Assembly: GCF_003014655.1 (NCBI RefSeq)
Contig: NZ_PYAT01000005.1
Coordinates: 186,001-250,000 of the forward strand
From: Planomicrobium soli
GTDB lineage: Bacteria > Bacillota > Bacilli > Bacillales_A > Planococcaceae
DNA: 64,000 nucleotides
Direction: 5' to 3'
The translations under genes were made by a program, and so were the position numbers. The notes below the pieces were generated by a model. That model worked only from the letters and a program-made list of their open reading frames with translations, did no database searches and was not told the DNA's origin. Shown here one piece after another: positions 40,535 to 50,040 of the stretch. Numbering within the stretch: position 1 is the stretch's first letter; each line of letters begins with the position of its first letter.

Positions 40535-41077
40535 ATGGAGCTGTTTGGGCTGGCCATGGAGCAACTGTATATGTATACCCTCATTATTGCAGGGGCCTTG
40601 ACAGTGCTTTACGTGTTTTTTGGCGATATTGCTGATGGGGGAGAGGCGTTGCCTTTCTTGAATCCGACAGTAATTTTGGCATTTTTCACTTTGGCAGCTG
40701 CGGCAGGATATTTACTCGAAATCGGAACGGGGTTGGATAGCTTAGCCATACTCGCCATCGCTTTAGTGGCAGCGGTACTTTTGGACTTTTTGCTTTATTT
40801 CTTTGTTTTACTGCCGCTGTCCTCAGCGGAATCGTCCATTGCATATACAGAAGAGTCACTTCTGGGACAGGTCGCGCGTGTGATTATTCCGATACCGGAG
40901 AATGGATATGGGGAAGTCGTCATGGAAACGTATGGCGGCATGATTGCTAAGCGGGCTACGGGTTATGATAATGAAGCCATCGGTCAGGACGAGCAAGTAC
41001 TGATCATTGATATCAAGGACAATACTCTTTATGTAAGAGCTTATAAACCGATAAGTTTCGTCGAGAAAAATCAATAG
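40535..41077 (+). CDS. yuaF: NfeD-like membrane protein YuaF
   Basis: A 180-residue NfeD-family protein. Four hydrophobic segments (about residues 10-115) precede a soluble OB-fold beta domain (about 115-180: LLGQVARVIIPIPENGYGEVV). It works with flotillin in membrane microdomain and fluidity control. GGGAGG lies 7 bases before ATG 40535; an upstream in-frame ATG at 40520 overlaps that site. The floT gene starts 11 bases after its stop, and a sigma-W promoter is upstream. Confidence 0.88.
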   Translation: MELFGLAMEQLYMYTLIIAGALTVLYVFFGDIADGGEALPFLNPTVILAFFTLAAAAGYLLEIGTGLDSLAILAIALVAAVLLDFLLYFFVLLPLSSAESSIAYTEESLLGQVARVIIPIPENGYGEVVMETYGGMIAKRATGYDNEAIGQDEQVLIIDIKDNTLYVRAYKPISFVEKNQ

Positions 41078-41088
41078 GGGGAATAGAC

Positions 41089-42609
41089 ATGGAAATTGGA
41101 ATGGGTATGATTGCAGTGGGAATTGCAGCATTTGTGATATTGGCAATCATTGGAGTTTATATTACGAAATACAAGACGGTGGGACCGGATGAAGCATTGA
41201 TTGTAACAGGCAGTTATTTAGGAACAAAGAATGTTCATACCGATGATTCAGGAAACCGCATTAAAATTATTAGAGGGGGCGGGACATTCTTGCTTCCGGT
41301 TTTCCAACAGGCAGCGCCGCTTAGTTTGCTTTCAAGCAAACTGGAAGTGACGACGCCGGAAGTGTATACCGAGCAAGGCGTTCCAGTCATGGCGGATGGC
41401 ACAGCCATCATCAAAATCGGAGGGTCGATTTCTGAAATCGCCACAGCAGCAGAACAATTTTTAGGTAAAACAAAAGAGGACCGGGAAAATGAAGCAAAAG
41501 AAGTATTGGAAGGTCATTTGCGTTCTATCCTCGGATCAATGACAGTAGAAGAAATTTATAAGAACCGCGACAAATTCTCACAAGAGGTACAGCGGGTTGC
41601 TTCACACGATTTGGCGAAAATGGGCCTGATCATTGTTTCCTTCACGATTAAAGATGTACGTGATAAAAACGGCTACTTGGATTCACTTGGTAAAGCGCGG
41701 ATTGCGCAAGTTAAACGTGATGCTGATATTGCAACAGCGGAATCGGAAATGCAAACTCGCATCAAACGGGCGGAAGCCGGAAAAGATGCACAGCGCGCCG
41801 AAATCGAGCGAGCTACTGAAATTGCAGAAGCGGAAAAAGAGAATTTGCTGAAAGTCGCAGAATATAAACGTGAACAAGACAGCGCGAAAGCCCGGGCTGA
41901 CCAAGCTTACGAACTTGAAACAGCACGTTCGAAACAAGAAGTCGTCGAGCAGGAAATGCAAATCCGCATTATCGAGCGCCAGAAGCAAATCGAACTGGAA
42001 GAGAAAGAGATTCAACGCCGTGAGCGCCAGTACGATTCAGAAGTGAAAAAGAAAGCAGATGCGGACCGTTATGCAGTTGAACAAGCTGCAGCAGCAGAAA
42101 AGTCGAAACAATTAACTATAGCAGACGCACAGAAATACAGTGTTGAAGCAATGGCGAAAGCGGACGCTGAAAAAGTGCGCTTAGATGGTTTGGCAAAAGC
42201 CGACTCGCTTCGTGCGCAAGGTGAATCGGAAGCGGAAATTATCCGCATGAAAGGTTTGGCTGAAGCAGAAGCAAAACGTAAAATTGCAGAAGCGTTTGAA
42301 ATGTATGGACAGGCTGCGACTCTCGACATGATCGTCAAGATGCTTCCTGAATATGCAAGAGAAATTGCAAGTCCACTTTCCAACATCGACAAAATCACAG
42401 TTGTGGATACAGGCGGTGGAGAAGGCGGCGGAGCCAATAAAGTAACTGCCTATGCAACAAATTTAATGTCGTCACTACAAGAAACATTAAAAGAATCATC
42501 AGGCATCGATGTTCGTGAGATGTTGGAAAGTTTGACAGGAAAAACCGATTATGCTGAAACACTAAAACAGCTGCAGTATGAAACGGTCAATAAACAAGCA
42601 GCGGAATAA
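41089..42609 (+). CDS. floT: Flotillin FloT (YuaG)
   Basis: A 506-residue flotillin. An N-terminal membrane hairpin (about residues 5-25) is followed by an SPFH/band 7 domain (about 30-200). A long coiled coil rich in Glu, Lys, Arg and Ala (about 205-400) follows, and then a C-terminal region with a Gly stretch (GGGEGGGA). It scaffolds functional membrane microdomains and recruits signalling and secretion proteins. AGGGGGAAT precedes the ATG. It is cotranscribed with yuaF under sigma-W. Confidence 0.94.
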   Translation: MEIGMGMIAVGIAAFVILAIIGVYITKYKTVGPDEALIVTGSYLGTKNVHTDDSGNRIKIIRGGGTFLLPVFQQAAPLSLLSSKLEVTTPEVYTEQGVPVMADGTAIIKIGGSISEIATAAEQFLGKTKEDRENEAKEVLEGHLRSILGSMTVEEIYKNRDKFSQEVQRVASHDLAKMGLIIVSFTIKDVRDKNGYLDSLGKARIAQVKRDADIATAESEMQTRIKRAEAGKDAQRAEIERATEIAEAEKENLLKVAEYKREQDSAKARADQAYELETARSKQEVVEQEMQIRIIERQKQIELEEKEIQRRERQYDSEVKKKADADRYAVEQAAAAEKSKQLTIADAQKYSVEAMAKADAEKVRLDGLAKADSLRAQGESEAEIIRMKGLAEAEAKRKIAEAFEMYGQAATLDMIVKMLPEYAREIASPLSNIDKITVVDTGGGEGGGANKVTAYATNLMSSLQETLKESSGIDVREMLESLTGKTDYAETLKQLQYETVNKQAAE

Positions 42610-42626
42610 ATATTTTACTGATTATC

Positions 42627-42664
42627 AAAGAGCACAGAAGCGTTCAGCTTTTGTGCTCTTTTAA
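42627..42664 (+). terminator. Intrinsic terminator
   Basis: AAAGAGCACAGAAGC pairs with GCTTTTGTGCTCTTT around GTTCA, with a T-rich tail. It ends the yuaF-floT operon. Confidence 0.85.
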
Positions 42665-42918
42665 TTCGATTTTAAGGGTATTTTTACAGTATCATTCCAT
42701 AATAGGGGTGTTTTCCCACAAAAACCAGCATGACAAGTGAACGATATCCAAAAAGCGATAAGAAAAAATTGTGAGACTAGTCGTATAGTACGAAAATAAG
42801 GGAATAAGAGAAATGGTTTCTGTTAACAGTTCTCCAGCTCCTGTTAAAATGATAGAATAATGGCAATCGAAGGATAAATTTATCTATTCAATGAGTCGAT
42901 TTTCAAAAAGGAGCAGCT
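42665..42918. other. Intergenic region upstream of the MurE-like gene
   Basis: No gene is evident. A short palindrome TCGTA-TAG-TACGA is at 42781-42793. A 15-codon ORF at about 42812 has no well-placed ribosome-binding site. Promoter elements are not clear. Confidence 0.3.
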
Positions 42919-44409
42919 ATGAATATACAATTCAACCAAATTCCAAATTTTTCGCTTATCGTCTGTTACGGTCCAGAAACACAGGAAATCAGTTCCATTG
43001 TATATAACTCTCAAGAAGCTGCTGAAGGTTCTGCATTCTTTTGCGTATCCGGAGAAAACACAGATGGGCACCTCTATGTGGAAGAAGCTATTCAAAGAGG
43101 AGCTGTCGCAATCATTGGGTCGGATCGCGAAGCATTAGAAGCCTATGCAAAAATCCATGGCACGTTGACTTTTGCAGTAGTAGAAGATCCCCGTATTGCA
43201 ATGGCCCATGCCTCAATTCTTTTTTCTGATCGGATACAAGACCGATTGATCAAAATTGGTGTAACCGGAACGAACGGTAAGACCACGACTGCTACTTATG
43301 TCTATCATTTATTCAACTTGCTTGGAATTCCATGCGGATTTCTCGGGACAACCGGCATTTGGAATTCGGCTGGAAAAATTGCTTATAAAAAGAGTACGCC
43401 AACCACTCCTTTATCTTCAGATACCCATAATATCTTTTCTGAACTGGCAGCTTTTGGAGACCAAGCTGCATCCATGGAAGTTTCTTCTATTGCATTAGAT
43501 CAAAAGAGAGTAGAAGGCATTCTTTTTGATGTTGCAATTCATACCAATATTTCAGAAGAACATATGGAATACCACAAAGTTTTTGAGCATTATTTACAAT
43601 GCAAACTTCAATTGTTTTCCCAAGCAAAAAACGCGGTCATTAATCTTGACGACAAAGGAATGGCGCAGGAAATACTAAATACCGTAAATTATCCGGCGCT
43701 TACATACAGCCGCTATCCGGATTCCGGCGCTGATTTGGTTTGGGCAAATTGCGAGAGCCAAAAAGATGGATTGGTATTTGACCTGCTTTATGACGGACAA
43801 TCTTATCCGATACAAGTTCCGCTTTATGGTGAATATAACGCCAGCAATCTAACGGCTGCAATTGGAGCGGCGCTGCTGGCTGGCGCTCCAATTGGCCAAG
43901 TCGTGGAGGTGCTTTCGAAAATGCCGCAAGTGGAAGGGCGCTTTCAAGTAATTCAAGGACCGGAGGACCGCAAAATCATTCTTGACTATGCGCATACCCC
44001 GGTCGCTTTGGATTTGGTATTAAGGGAAGTGAAGAAATTGCCGCATAACCGGCTCATCGCTTTGATTGCGGGAGTGGGCATCCGTGATTTCGCCAAAATG
44101 CCTAAAATGGCCCGAGCGGCTGAAGGAAAAGCGGATGTATTAGTTGTGACAGTAGATCATCCTGGATACCATAATCCGGACGACATTATAGATGAGGTGC
44201 TGAAAGGCTTGTCAATGCCATATAAGCAAAAAGTGATAAGAGCCCGTTTCCGCCGTGAAGGGGTTATCGAAGCTTTAAAAGAAAGTGGCCCGAATGATAT
44301 CGTATTGCTTTCCAGCGGCAATATTAACGGAGCGCAAATTGTTGAAGACCAACACATTCCACATTCAGATGAAGAAGTAATTGAAGGATTTTTCATGCAG
44401 CAAAACTAG
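42919..44409 (+). CDS. MurE-like Mur ligase with altered specificity motif
   Basis: A 496-residue three-domain Mur ligase, most like MurE, which adds the third amino acid to UDP-MurNAc-L-Ala-D-Glu. The ATP loop is GVTGTNGKTTT (about residues 114-124). HMEYH and YLQCKLQLF, with the carbamylated-Lys position, follow. The MurE signature DNPR, or DNPA in L-Lys enzymes, is replaced by Asp413-His-Pro-Gly416. The GxRDxxKRPxM block reads GIRDFAKMPKM. This looks like a paralogue rather than the main MurE. AAAAGGAG precedes the ATG. Confidence 0.82.
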   Translation: MNIQFNQIPNFSLIVCYGPETQEISSIVYNSQEAAEGSAFFCVSGENTDGHLYVEEAIQRGAVAIIGSDREALEAYAKIHGTLTFAVVEDPRIAMAHASILFSDRIQDRLIKIGVTGTNGKTTTATYVYHLFNLLGIPCGFLGTTGIWNSAGKIAYKKSTPTTPLSSDTHNIFSELAAFGDQAASMEVSSIALDQKRVEGILFDVAIHTNISEEHMEYHKVFEHYLQCKLQLFSQAKNAVINLDDKGMAQEILNTVNYPALTYSRYPDSGADLVWANCESQKDGLVFDLLYDGQSYPIQVPLYGEYNASNLTAAIGAALLAGAPIGQVVEVLSKMPQVEGRFQVIQGPEDRKIILDYAHTPVALDLVLREVKKLPHNRLIALIAGVGIRDFAKMPKMARAAEGKADVLVVTVDHPGYHNPDDIIDEVLKGLSMPYKQKVIRARFRREGVIEALKESGPNDIVLLSSGNINGAQIVEDQHIPHSDEEVIEGFFMQQN

Positions 44410-44475
44410 ATTTTTGGTTGCCGCTTGTGTTTAATAGAAGAGAAGGCTACAGACATACGAATTGGAGTGAATGGA

Positions 44476-45858
44476 ATGCAGTATCGTACAGAAAAAGATA
44501 CCATCGGTGAAATTCAAGTAGAAGCTGACAAAATGTGGGGCGCGCAAACACAGCGAAGCGTGCAAAACTTCGCTATCGGAACAGAGCGTATGCCGCATGA
44601 AGTTGTAATTGCGTTTGCCCAATTGAAAAAAGCAGCCGCAAAAGCAAACCACAAACTTGGCAAACTATCTGAAGCGAAAATGACTGCAATCGAAACAGCG
44701 GCAAATGAAGTGATCGAAGGAAAATGGAACGACCATTTCCCGTTAGTCGTCTGGCAAACAGGCAGCGGTACACAGTCCAATATGAACATGAACGAAGTAC
44801 TGGCTCGCCGCGGCAATGAAATTCTAGCGGAGCAAGGATCAGAAGAAAAACTGCATCCGAACGACGATGTAAACATGTCGCAAAGTTCAAATGATACATA
44901 TCCGACAGCAATGCATGTTGCGGGTGTACTGGCAGTGACTGAAAACCTGATTCCGGCTATCCAGAAACTCAAAGCGACACTTGCTCAAAAGTCTGAGGAA
45001 TTTGATAACGTTATCAAAATCGGCCGCACACATCTGCAGGATGCCACACCGCTTACACTGGGTCAGGAAATCAGCGGCTGGAAACATATGCTGGAAAAAA
45101 GCGAGCGCATGATCCGTGAGAGTGTCGAGCATATGCGAGAATTGGCAATTGGCGGTACTGCTGTAGGTACAGGCATCAATGCAGACCCGACATTCGGCCC
45201 TTCTGTTGCCGAGTTCATTTCAGAAGCAGTGGGTGCACCGTTCACTTCAGCTGAAAACAAATTCCATGCGTTGACGAGCCACGATGAAATGGTTTATGCA
45301 CATGGCGCAATCAAAGCCCTGGCAGCGGACGCAATGAAAATCGCAAACGATGTGCGCTGGCTGGCAAGCGGCCCGAGAAGCGGCATTGGTGAAATTACGA
45401 TTCCTGCAAACGAACCGGGAAGTTCGATTATGCCAGGAAAAGTAAATCCAACCCAAAGTGAAGCGTTGACGATGGTAACTGTCCAAGTAATGGGCAATGA
45501 CGCAGCTATCGGTTTTGCAGCAAGCCAAGGAAACTTCGAACTAAACGTTTTCAAACCGGTCATTGCATATAACTTCTTGCAATCCGTGCGGTTATTGAGC
45601 GATAGCTTGATCAGCTTTAATGACCACAGTGCAATTGGCATCGAAGCGAATCTTGATGTAATCGCAAACCATGTGAAAAATTCATTGATGCTTGTAACGG
45701 CATTGAATCCCCACATTGGATACGAGAAAGCAGCGGCTATCGCGAAACAAGCTCACGCAGAAGGCACGACGTTAAAAGAATCGGCAGTGAAAAGCGGACA
45801 CCTTACAGCAGAGCAGTTTGACGAATGGGTGAAAGCGGAAAATATGGTAGGAAGATAA
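44476..45858 (+). CDS. fumC: Fumarate hydratase, class II
   Basis: A 460-residue class II fumarase, converting fumarate and water to L-malate in the TCA cycle. Signatures are the active-site [13 protein letters not shown] loop (about residues 318-330), [14 protein letters not shown] (about 95-108), [11 protein letters not shown] (about 138) and [15 protein letters not shown] (about 184-198). Length is standard. ATG 44476 follows TTGGAGTG; the upstream in-frame ATG at 44425 lacks a site. It follows the MurE-like gene by 66 bases and ends at a strong terminator. Confidence 0.96.
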   Translation: MQYRTEKDTIGEIQVEADKMWGAQTQRSVQNFAIGTERMPHEVVIAFAQLKKAAAKANHKLGKLSEAKMTAIETAANEVIEGKWNDHFPLVVWQTGSGTQSNMNMNEVLARRGNEILAEQGSEEKLHPNDDVNMSQSSNDTYPTAMHVAGVLAVTENLIPAIQKLKATLAQKSEEFDNVIKIGRTHLQDATPLTLGQEISGWKHMLEKSERMIRESVEHMRELAIGGTAVGTGINADPTFGPSVAEFISEAVGAPFTSAENKFHALTSHDEMVYAHGAIKALAADAMKIANDVRWLASGPRSGIGEITIPANEPGSSIMPGKVNPTQSEALTMVTVQVMGNDAAIGFAASQGNFELNVFKPVIAYNFLQSVRLLSDSLISFNDHSAIGIEANLDVIANHVKNSLMLVTALNPHIGYEKAAAIAKQAHAEGTTLKESAVKSGHLTAEQFDEWVKAENMVGR

Positions 45859-45865
45859 TGAGTGT

Positions 45866-45899
45866 GAGAGCGGCCAATTTTTTTGGCCGTTCTTTTTTG
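45866..45899 (+). terminator. Intrinsic terminator
   Basis: AGAGCGGCCAA and TTGGCCGTTCT form the stem (one G-T pair), followed by a T-run. It ends fumC. Confidence 0.85.
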
Positions 45900-46062
45900 T
45901 TTAGAAAACAAATAGGCAAGTGCATCTGCTTCCTGTAAATAATATTGAAAAACGATTTTAAACTGGGTTTCAATTTGCTGAAAACTCCAGTTGACAAAGG
46001 AATTAATGGGCACAGTGGCGAATAACTTAAAACAAGAAACATTATACAAAAAGAGGTGCCAA

Positions 46063-46725
46063 ATGCAAAAAACATTTTTTATGTCATGGAGCGGCGGAAA
46101 AGATTCTGCGCTTGCGTATTACCGGGCAGTCTTGGACGGGCATGTTCCTGTTGCTCTGTTCACCATGTTCGAAAAGGATGGGTCCAAATCACGTTCTCAT
46201 GGCTTATCGCTGGATGTGATGGAAGCGCAAGCTGAAAGAATGGGCCTTCCCCTTGTTATTGGAAAAGCGGACTGGTCTGGCTATGAACAAGAATTTATCA
46301 AACAGCTGAAGAGCTTTCGGAACGAAGGCATTCAAATGGGTGTATACGGCGATATCGACTTGGAAGATCATTTGGAATGGGTGAAAAAAGTGAGTGCGGA
46401 AGCCGGGATGAAACTTTTCCATCCACTGTGGCAAGAGCCAAGGAAGTCTTTGTTACAAGAATTGGTGGACGAAGGCTTTAAAGCGGTTATTACAGTTGTC
46501 GATACGGAACGTCTTGATGAACGTTTCTTAGGGCGGGAGTTTACTTCTGAATTAATCGAAGAACTTGAGGCGCTCGGCATTGATGCGTGTGGAGAAGAAG
46601 GCGAATTTCATACTGTCATCATCGATGGGCCAATCTTTGTCGAGCCAGTGCCAGTTGTTTTTGGAGAAAGACTGCAAGTAGAACATTATCGGGTTTTGGA
46701 AGTGAAACTTCGGTCAGGGGAGTGA
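46063..46725 (+). CDS. Dph6-like ATP-pyrophosphatase (PP-loop ligase)
   Basis: A 220-residue PP-loop ATPase of the Dph6/MJ0570 (diphthine--ammonia ligase-related) family. The PP-loop is WSGGKDSALAYY at the N terminus, and the family-specific GEEGEFHTVIIDGP is near residue 185. Bacteria lack diphthamide, so the substrate here must differ and is unknown. AAGAGGTG precedes ATG 46063; a longer in-frame start at 45991 has no site. It lies 6 bases before a two-GNAT protein and is probably cotranscribed with it. Confidence 0.86.
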   Translation: MQKTFFMSWSGGKDSALAYYRAVLDGHVPVALFTMFEKDGSKSRSHGLSLDVMEAQAERMGLPLVIGKADWSGYEQEFIKQLKSFRNEGIQMGVYGDIDLEDHLEWVKKVSAEAGMKLFHPLWQEPRKSLLQELVDEGFKAVITVVDTERLDERFLGREFTSELIEELEALGIDACGEEGEFHTVIIDGPIFVEPVPVVFGERLQVEHYRVLEVKLRSGE

Positions 46726-46731
46726 GTGGAC

Positions 46732-47727
46732 ATGATTCAATTTATTGGAGTCGAAGAAAACCATATCCGCCAAATGGCGACGTTGTTAGCTAAACGGCAT
46801 GAGCGGGAGCGGAAAAGCTTTGTATTTCTTCCTGAAAAATTTGAGGAAATTGATGAAGCGGAAAACGTGATTCGGAAAATGCTGGAACGCCCTTACATTA
46901 GCGGCATTGTCGCAGTAAGAGGCATTGAAGTGATCGGGTACTTATTGTATGAATTTAAAGAAGATGCCGAACGTGGGCGTTATGTTTGGATGGATTACGA
47001 AGCGATTGCCATCAGTGAGAAAGAAAACCCGAGCTTGCTGCGGCTCCTGTACGCAGATGCAGGGGCGGAATGGATTAAGCACGGCTATTTCCATCATGTA
47101 TTAATGGTCCCGCTTGGCAATCCGGCAATCGTGGAACAATGGCTGAACCAATCGTTCTACTATGAACAGAAATACGCAGTTTTGCCGCTTGAAAACTTTG
47201 AGCCGAAACTCCCTGCGCAAAAGCCGAATTTGTCGTTCCGCCGCGGCGGAAAAGAAGATGCCCCGCTTTTAAAAAAGATGGCGCTTTGGAATAGTATCCA
47301 TCAAGCGGAGGCGCCCTCATGGCTGCCGATCACAAAAGAAACGATGCACAATATAAAAAACGCATATGAAGCTTTATCAGAAGATCAGGAAGCTTATTTG
47401 TGGCTGGCTGAACAAGGGGAGAGGGTAGCGGGATTCCATGTCTATTACCGGAAAGACAATCCGTTAAGCCTGGTGGCACCCACCAATTGCGTAGATTTGC
47501 CGGCAGCTTCCACAAATCCTGAACTCCGGGGAAGAGGAATCGGACGGGCACTCGCTAATCATTGCTTCACGGAATTAAAAAATGAAGGATTTGATTTTAT
47601 TTTTGCTGATTGGCATACGCCCAATCATTTGGCTTCGTCATTTTGGCCGCGTCTTGGATTTAAGCCAGTAATGGTGCGGATGTCGAGGCAGATTGATCCG
47701 CGCATTGCTTGGGCACGCGGACAATAA
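46732..47727 (+). CDS. Protein with two GNAT acetyltransferase domains
   Basis: A 331-residue protein made of two GNAT folds. The C-terminal one is clear: NPELRGRGIGRALANHCFTEL (part of motif A, about residues 262-282) and LASSFWPRLGF. The N-terminal one (about 1-160) is diverged: YISGIVAVRGIEVIGYLLYEF is its core strand pair. The acceptor is unknown. GGGGAG lies 9 bases before ATG 46732; the in-frame GTG at 46726 is too close to it. The Dph6-like gene directly upstream suggests a shared pathway. Confidence 0.8.
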   Translation: MIQFIGVEENHIRQMATLLAKRHERERKSFVFLPEKFEEIDEAENVIRKMLERPYISGIVAVRGIEVIGYLLYEFKEDAERGRYVWMDYEAIAISEKENPSLLRLLYADAGAEWIKHGYFHHVLMVPLGNPAIVEQWLNQSFYYEQKYAVLPLENFEPKLPAQKPNLSFRRGGKEDAPLLKKMALWNSIHQAEAPSWLPITKETMHNIKNAYEALSEDQEAYLWLAEQGERVAGFHVYYRKDNPLSLVAPTNCVDLPAASTNPELRGRGIGRALANHCFTELKNEGFDFIFADWHTPNHLASSFWPRLGFKPVMVRMSRQIDPRIAWARGQ

Positions 47728-47810
47728 CGCCAGAAACAATTGGCGTTTGAAAAGCTGTCGCACTCCTGAAATAGAATTCGCGCGAAGTTATCTCTATAGG
47801 AATAACGTTA

Positions 47811-47854
47811 AAGCTCACAAAGAAGAAGCATTGCTTTTTCTTTGTGAGCTTTTT
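47811..47854 (+). terminator. Intrinsic terminator
   Basis: AAAGCTCACAAAGAA pairs with TTCTTTGTGAGCTTT around a loop that has its own AAGC/GCTT pairing, then T-run. A weaker hairpin AACGCCA/TGGCGTT lies closer to the two-GNAT stop (47727-47750). Confidence 0.85.
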
Positions 47855-47938
47855 AACAGTCTTCTTAGCTTAGCTGATGGAAAAGAGATGGAAAAACGGC
47901 ACTCTTGTATGCTTGCCTAACTTCGCCGTAAAGGCATC

Positions 47939-47963
47939 GACCCTTTTCGGAAGGGTCTTTATT
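47939..47963 (+). terminator. Second hairpin terminator in the same gap
   Basis: GACCCTT (47939-47945) pairs with AAGGGTC (47951-47957) around TTCGG, then TTTATT. I see no convincing gene between the two terminators (47855-47938). Confidence 0.6.
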
Positions 47964-48061
47964 GTGTTCAAAACATCTTAAGACTTTCTTCAGAAAACCC
48001 CTACTAAATTGTTAAGATTTGCCCTTTATACTAAAGGCATGAAGCAGAGAGGGGCAGAAAG

Positions 48062-48760
48062 ATGATTAAAATTCAGGGTTTGCAGCACACATTCGCAATT
48101 GGCAAAAAAGGAAAAGAACGCCGCGTTCCAGTTTTGAAAGGCGTGACGCTGAACGTAGAAAAAGGTGAGATTGTCGCGATTCTTGGGAAAAGCGGATCGG
48201 GAAAATCAACGCTGTTGAACATATTGGCAGGTTTTATGGCGCCAGAATCCGGGTCTGTAAAAGTAGGTGGAAACGAAACCACAACACTGAACGAAGCGCA
48301 AATGGCCAACTTTCGGTTGGAGAGCTTCGGGTTCATTTTTCAAAACTTCCAATTGATGCCGGGATTGACCGCATTTGAGAATGTTGAACTGCCACTGAAA
48401 ATCAAAGGAATGGCAGAGCATGAAAGACGGAAAAAAGTACAGCGATTACTGGAGGAAGTAGGCCTTGTTGCAGTGGCGGACCATTACCCGAATGAATTAT
48501 CAGGAGGCCAACAGCAACGCGTCAGCATTGCCCGGGCTTTAATCACCGACCCGCCGATTTTACTTGCTGATGAACCGACAGGCAGCTTGGATTCGGAAAC
48601 AGAAGGGGATATTCTAAAGCTGATCCGATCCCTGAATCAGTCACTTGGATTGACATTTGTCATTATTACGCACGACGAAGAAGTTGCCAATGTGGCACAC
48701 CGGCAATACCGGCTCCATGACGGCGAATTGGTGAAAGGGGAAAAGCGCCATGCGATTTAA
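48062..48760 (+). CDS. ABC transporter ATPase (MacB/LolD-type)
   Basis: A 232-residue ABC ATPase of the MacB/LolD/BceA group that pairs with FtsX-like permeases. Walker A is [12 protein letters not shown] (about residues 41-52), the Q-loop is [12 protein letters not shown], the signature is [15 protein letters not shown] and Walker B is [12 protein letters not shown], followed by the H-loop VIITHD. It lacks any membrane segment. GAGAGGGG precedes the ATG. Its end overlaps the permease start by 11 bases. Lipopeptide or lipoprotein export is typical of the family. Confidence 0.92.
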   Translation: MIKIQGLQHTFAIGKKGKERRVPVLKGVTLNVEKGEIVAILGKSGSGKSTLLNILAGFMAPESGSVKVGGNETTTLNEAQMANFRLESFGFIFQNFQLMPGLTAFENVELPLKIKGMAEHERRKKVQRLLEEVGLVAVADHYPNELSGGQQQRVSIARALITDPPILLADEPTGSLDSETEGDILKLIRSLNQSLGLTFVIITHDEEVANVAHRQYRLHDGELVKGEKRHAI

Positions 48761-50024
48761 CGATCAATTTGATTTTATTCGCCAGCACATGAAACGAAAC
48801 AAACTTCGGGTAGCAACAACTATTCTGGCAGCGATGATGGGTTGTGCTTTCTTGATCATCTTGGCATCGGTCGGTTTCGGCTTACATAAAACGATTACGG
48901 ACGGTGTACTGGATAATCAACTGGTGACAGAAATACAAGTGCCGGGCAAAGAAACGTCCGATGAAAAAATTACTGATGAGGAAATCCAGGCGATGCGGGA
49001 AATCGATCACGTAATAGCAGGCGTCAAACGAAGCAGTCCCGATGCGGAAGCTGTAGCCATGCTTGATGAGCGGAAAGGGTATGTTCCCGCAGTTCTTGTG
49101 GACTTTGAAGAGGAGCAAAAAGCGGGCCTCGCGTTATCGCAAGGGGAGATGCCGAAATCAGAAAATGAAGTTTTGGTAGGCTACCATTTTGCTAAGCAGT
49201 TATTAACAGAAGAAGAACAGAAGAAAGTCGATGAAGGGGAAGAAGTTAAAGGTTTTACGGACAACGTCGTCGGCCAGACGTTCAAACTGGAACTGTCTCC
49301 ATATAAAGAAGGGGTGGAGCCGGCAACTTGGGAATTCACAGTTTCCGGCATCATGGATGAGCCTGCAAAAGATTGGATTGTTAACAGTAAGATTTACATT
49401 GATGATTCTTTCGGACCGGAGTTCAACAATAAACTGGCGCTTGGAGAAAGTTACAATGAAATTTTAGTCTATGCAGATGACCTGCAAAACGTTGGAACTA
49501 TTACGAAAACGTTAAAAGATGAAGGATACTATGTATACTCCGTTACGGAAGAGCTGGATTCGATGGATATGTTCTTTACCGCACTAAAAGCGGGGTTGAT
49601 TTTTGTCGGAACCATTGCGGTGTTGATTGCTTCCATTGGGATTTTCAACACTATGACTATGGCTGTTACTGAGCGAACGCGCGAAATCGGCGTCATGAAA
49701 GCAATTGGAGCGCAGCCAAAGTTGATACAGAAACTTTTCTTGATGGAAAGTGCCGCTATCGGCATCATAGGTACTGTGCTTGCTGTTATTAGTTCTTACG
49801 GTATCAGCTTTTTAGCGAATTGGCTGGTTCCAATTATTATAAAAAGTTCTTTAGGAGGAGAAGAAGGCATGGACGATGTTACTCTTCTAATTTCAGTTAT
49901 TCCATGGCAGCTTGTGGTCATTGCGTCAGTGATCAGCATAGGAGTTGCAATGGTGTCCGGATGGCGGCCAGCACGTAAAGCGACGAAAATTGATGTTATT
50001 CAGGCATTACGCCAGGAATTATAG
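48750..50024 (+). CDS. FtsX-like ABC permease
   Basis: A 424-residue MacB-type permease. One N-terminal membrane segment (about residues 20-45) is followed by an outside domain (about 50-280). Three C-terminal segments carry the family block MTMAVTERTREIGVMKAIGA just after the second. It acts with the ATPase encoded by the overlapping upstream gene, without two-component partners nearby. The coding end is followed directly by a 20-bp repeat array and a terminator. Confidence 0.9.
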   Translation: MRFNDQFDFIRQHMKRNKLRVATTILAAMMGCAFLIILASVGFGLHKTITDGVLDNQLVTEIQVPGKETSDEKITDEEIQAMREIDHVIAGVKRSSPDAEAVAMLDERKGYVPAVLVDFEEEQKAGLALSQGEMPKSENEVLVGYHFAKQLLTEEEQKKVDEGEEVKGFTDNVVGQTFKLELSPYKEGVEPATWEFTVSGIMDEPAKDWIVNSKIYIDDSFGPEFNNKLALGESYNEILVYADDLQNVGTITKTLKDEGYYVYSVTEELDSMDMFFTALKAGLIFVGTIAVLIASIGIFNTMTMAVTERTREIGVMKAIGAQPKLIQKLFLMESAAIGIIGTVLAVISSYGISFLANWLVPIIIKSSLGGEEGMDDVTLLISVIPWQLVVIASVISIGVAMVSGWRPARKATKIDVIQALRQEL

Positions 50025-50040
50025 GTGAAATTTGAAAGTT

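Noticed and set aside
47693..47920. 75-codon plus-strand ORF after the two-GNAT gene
   Set aside because: It starts inside the preceding gene and spans two hairpins; no ribosome-binding site.
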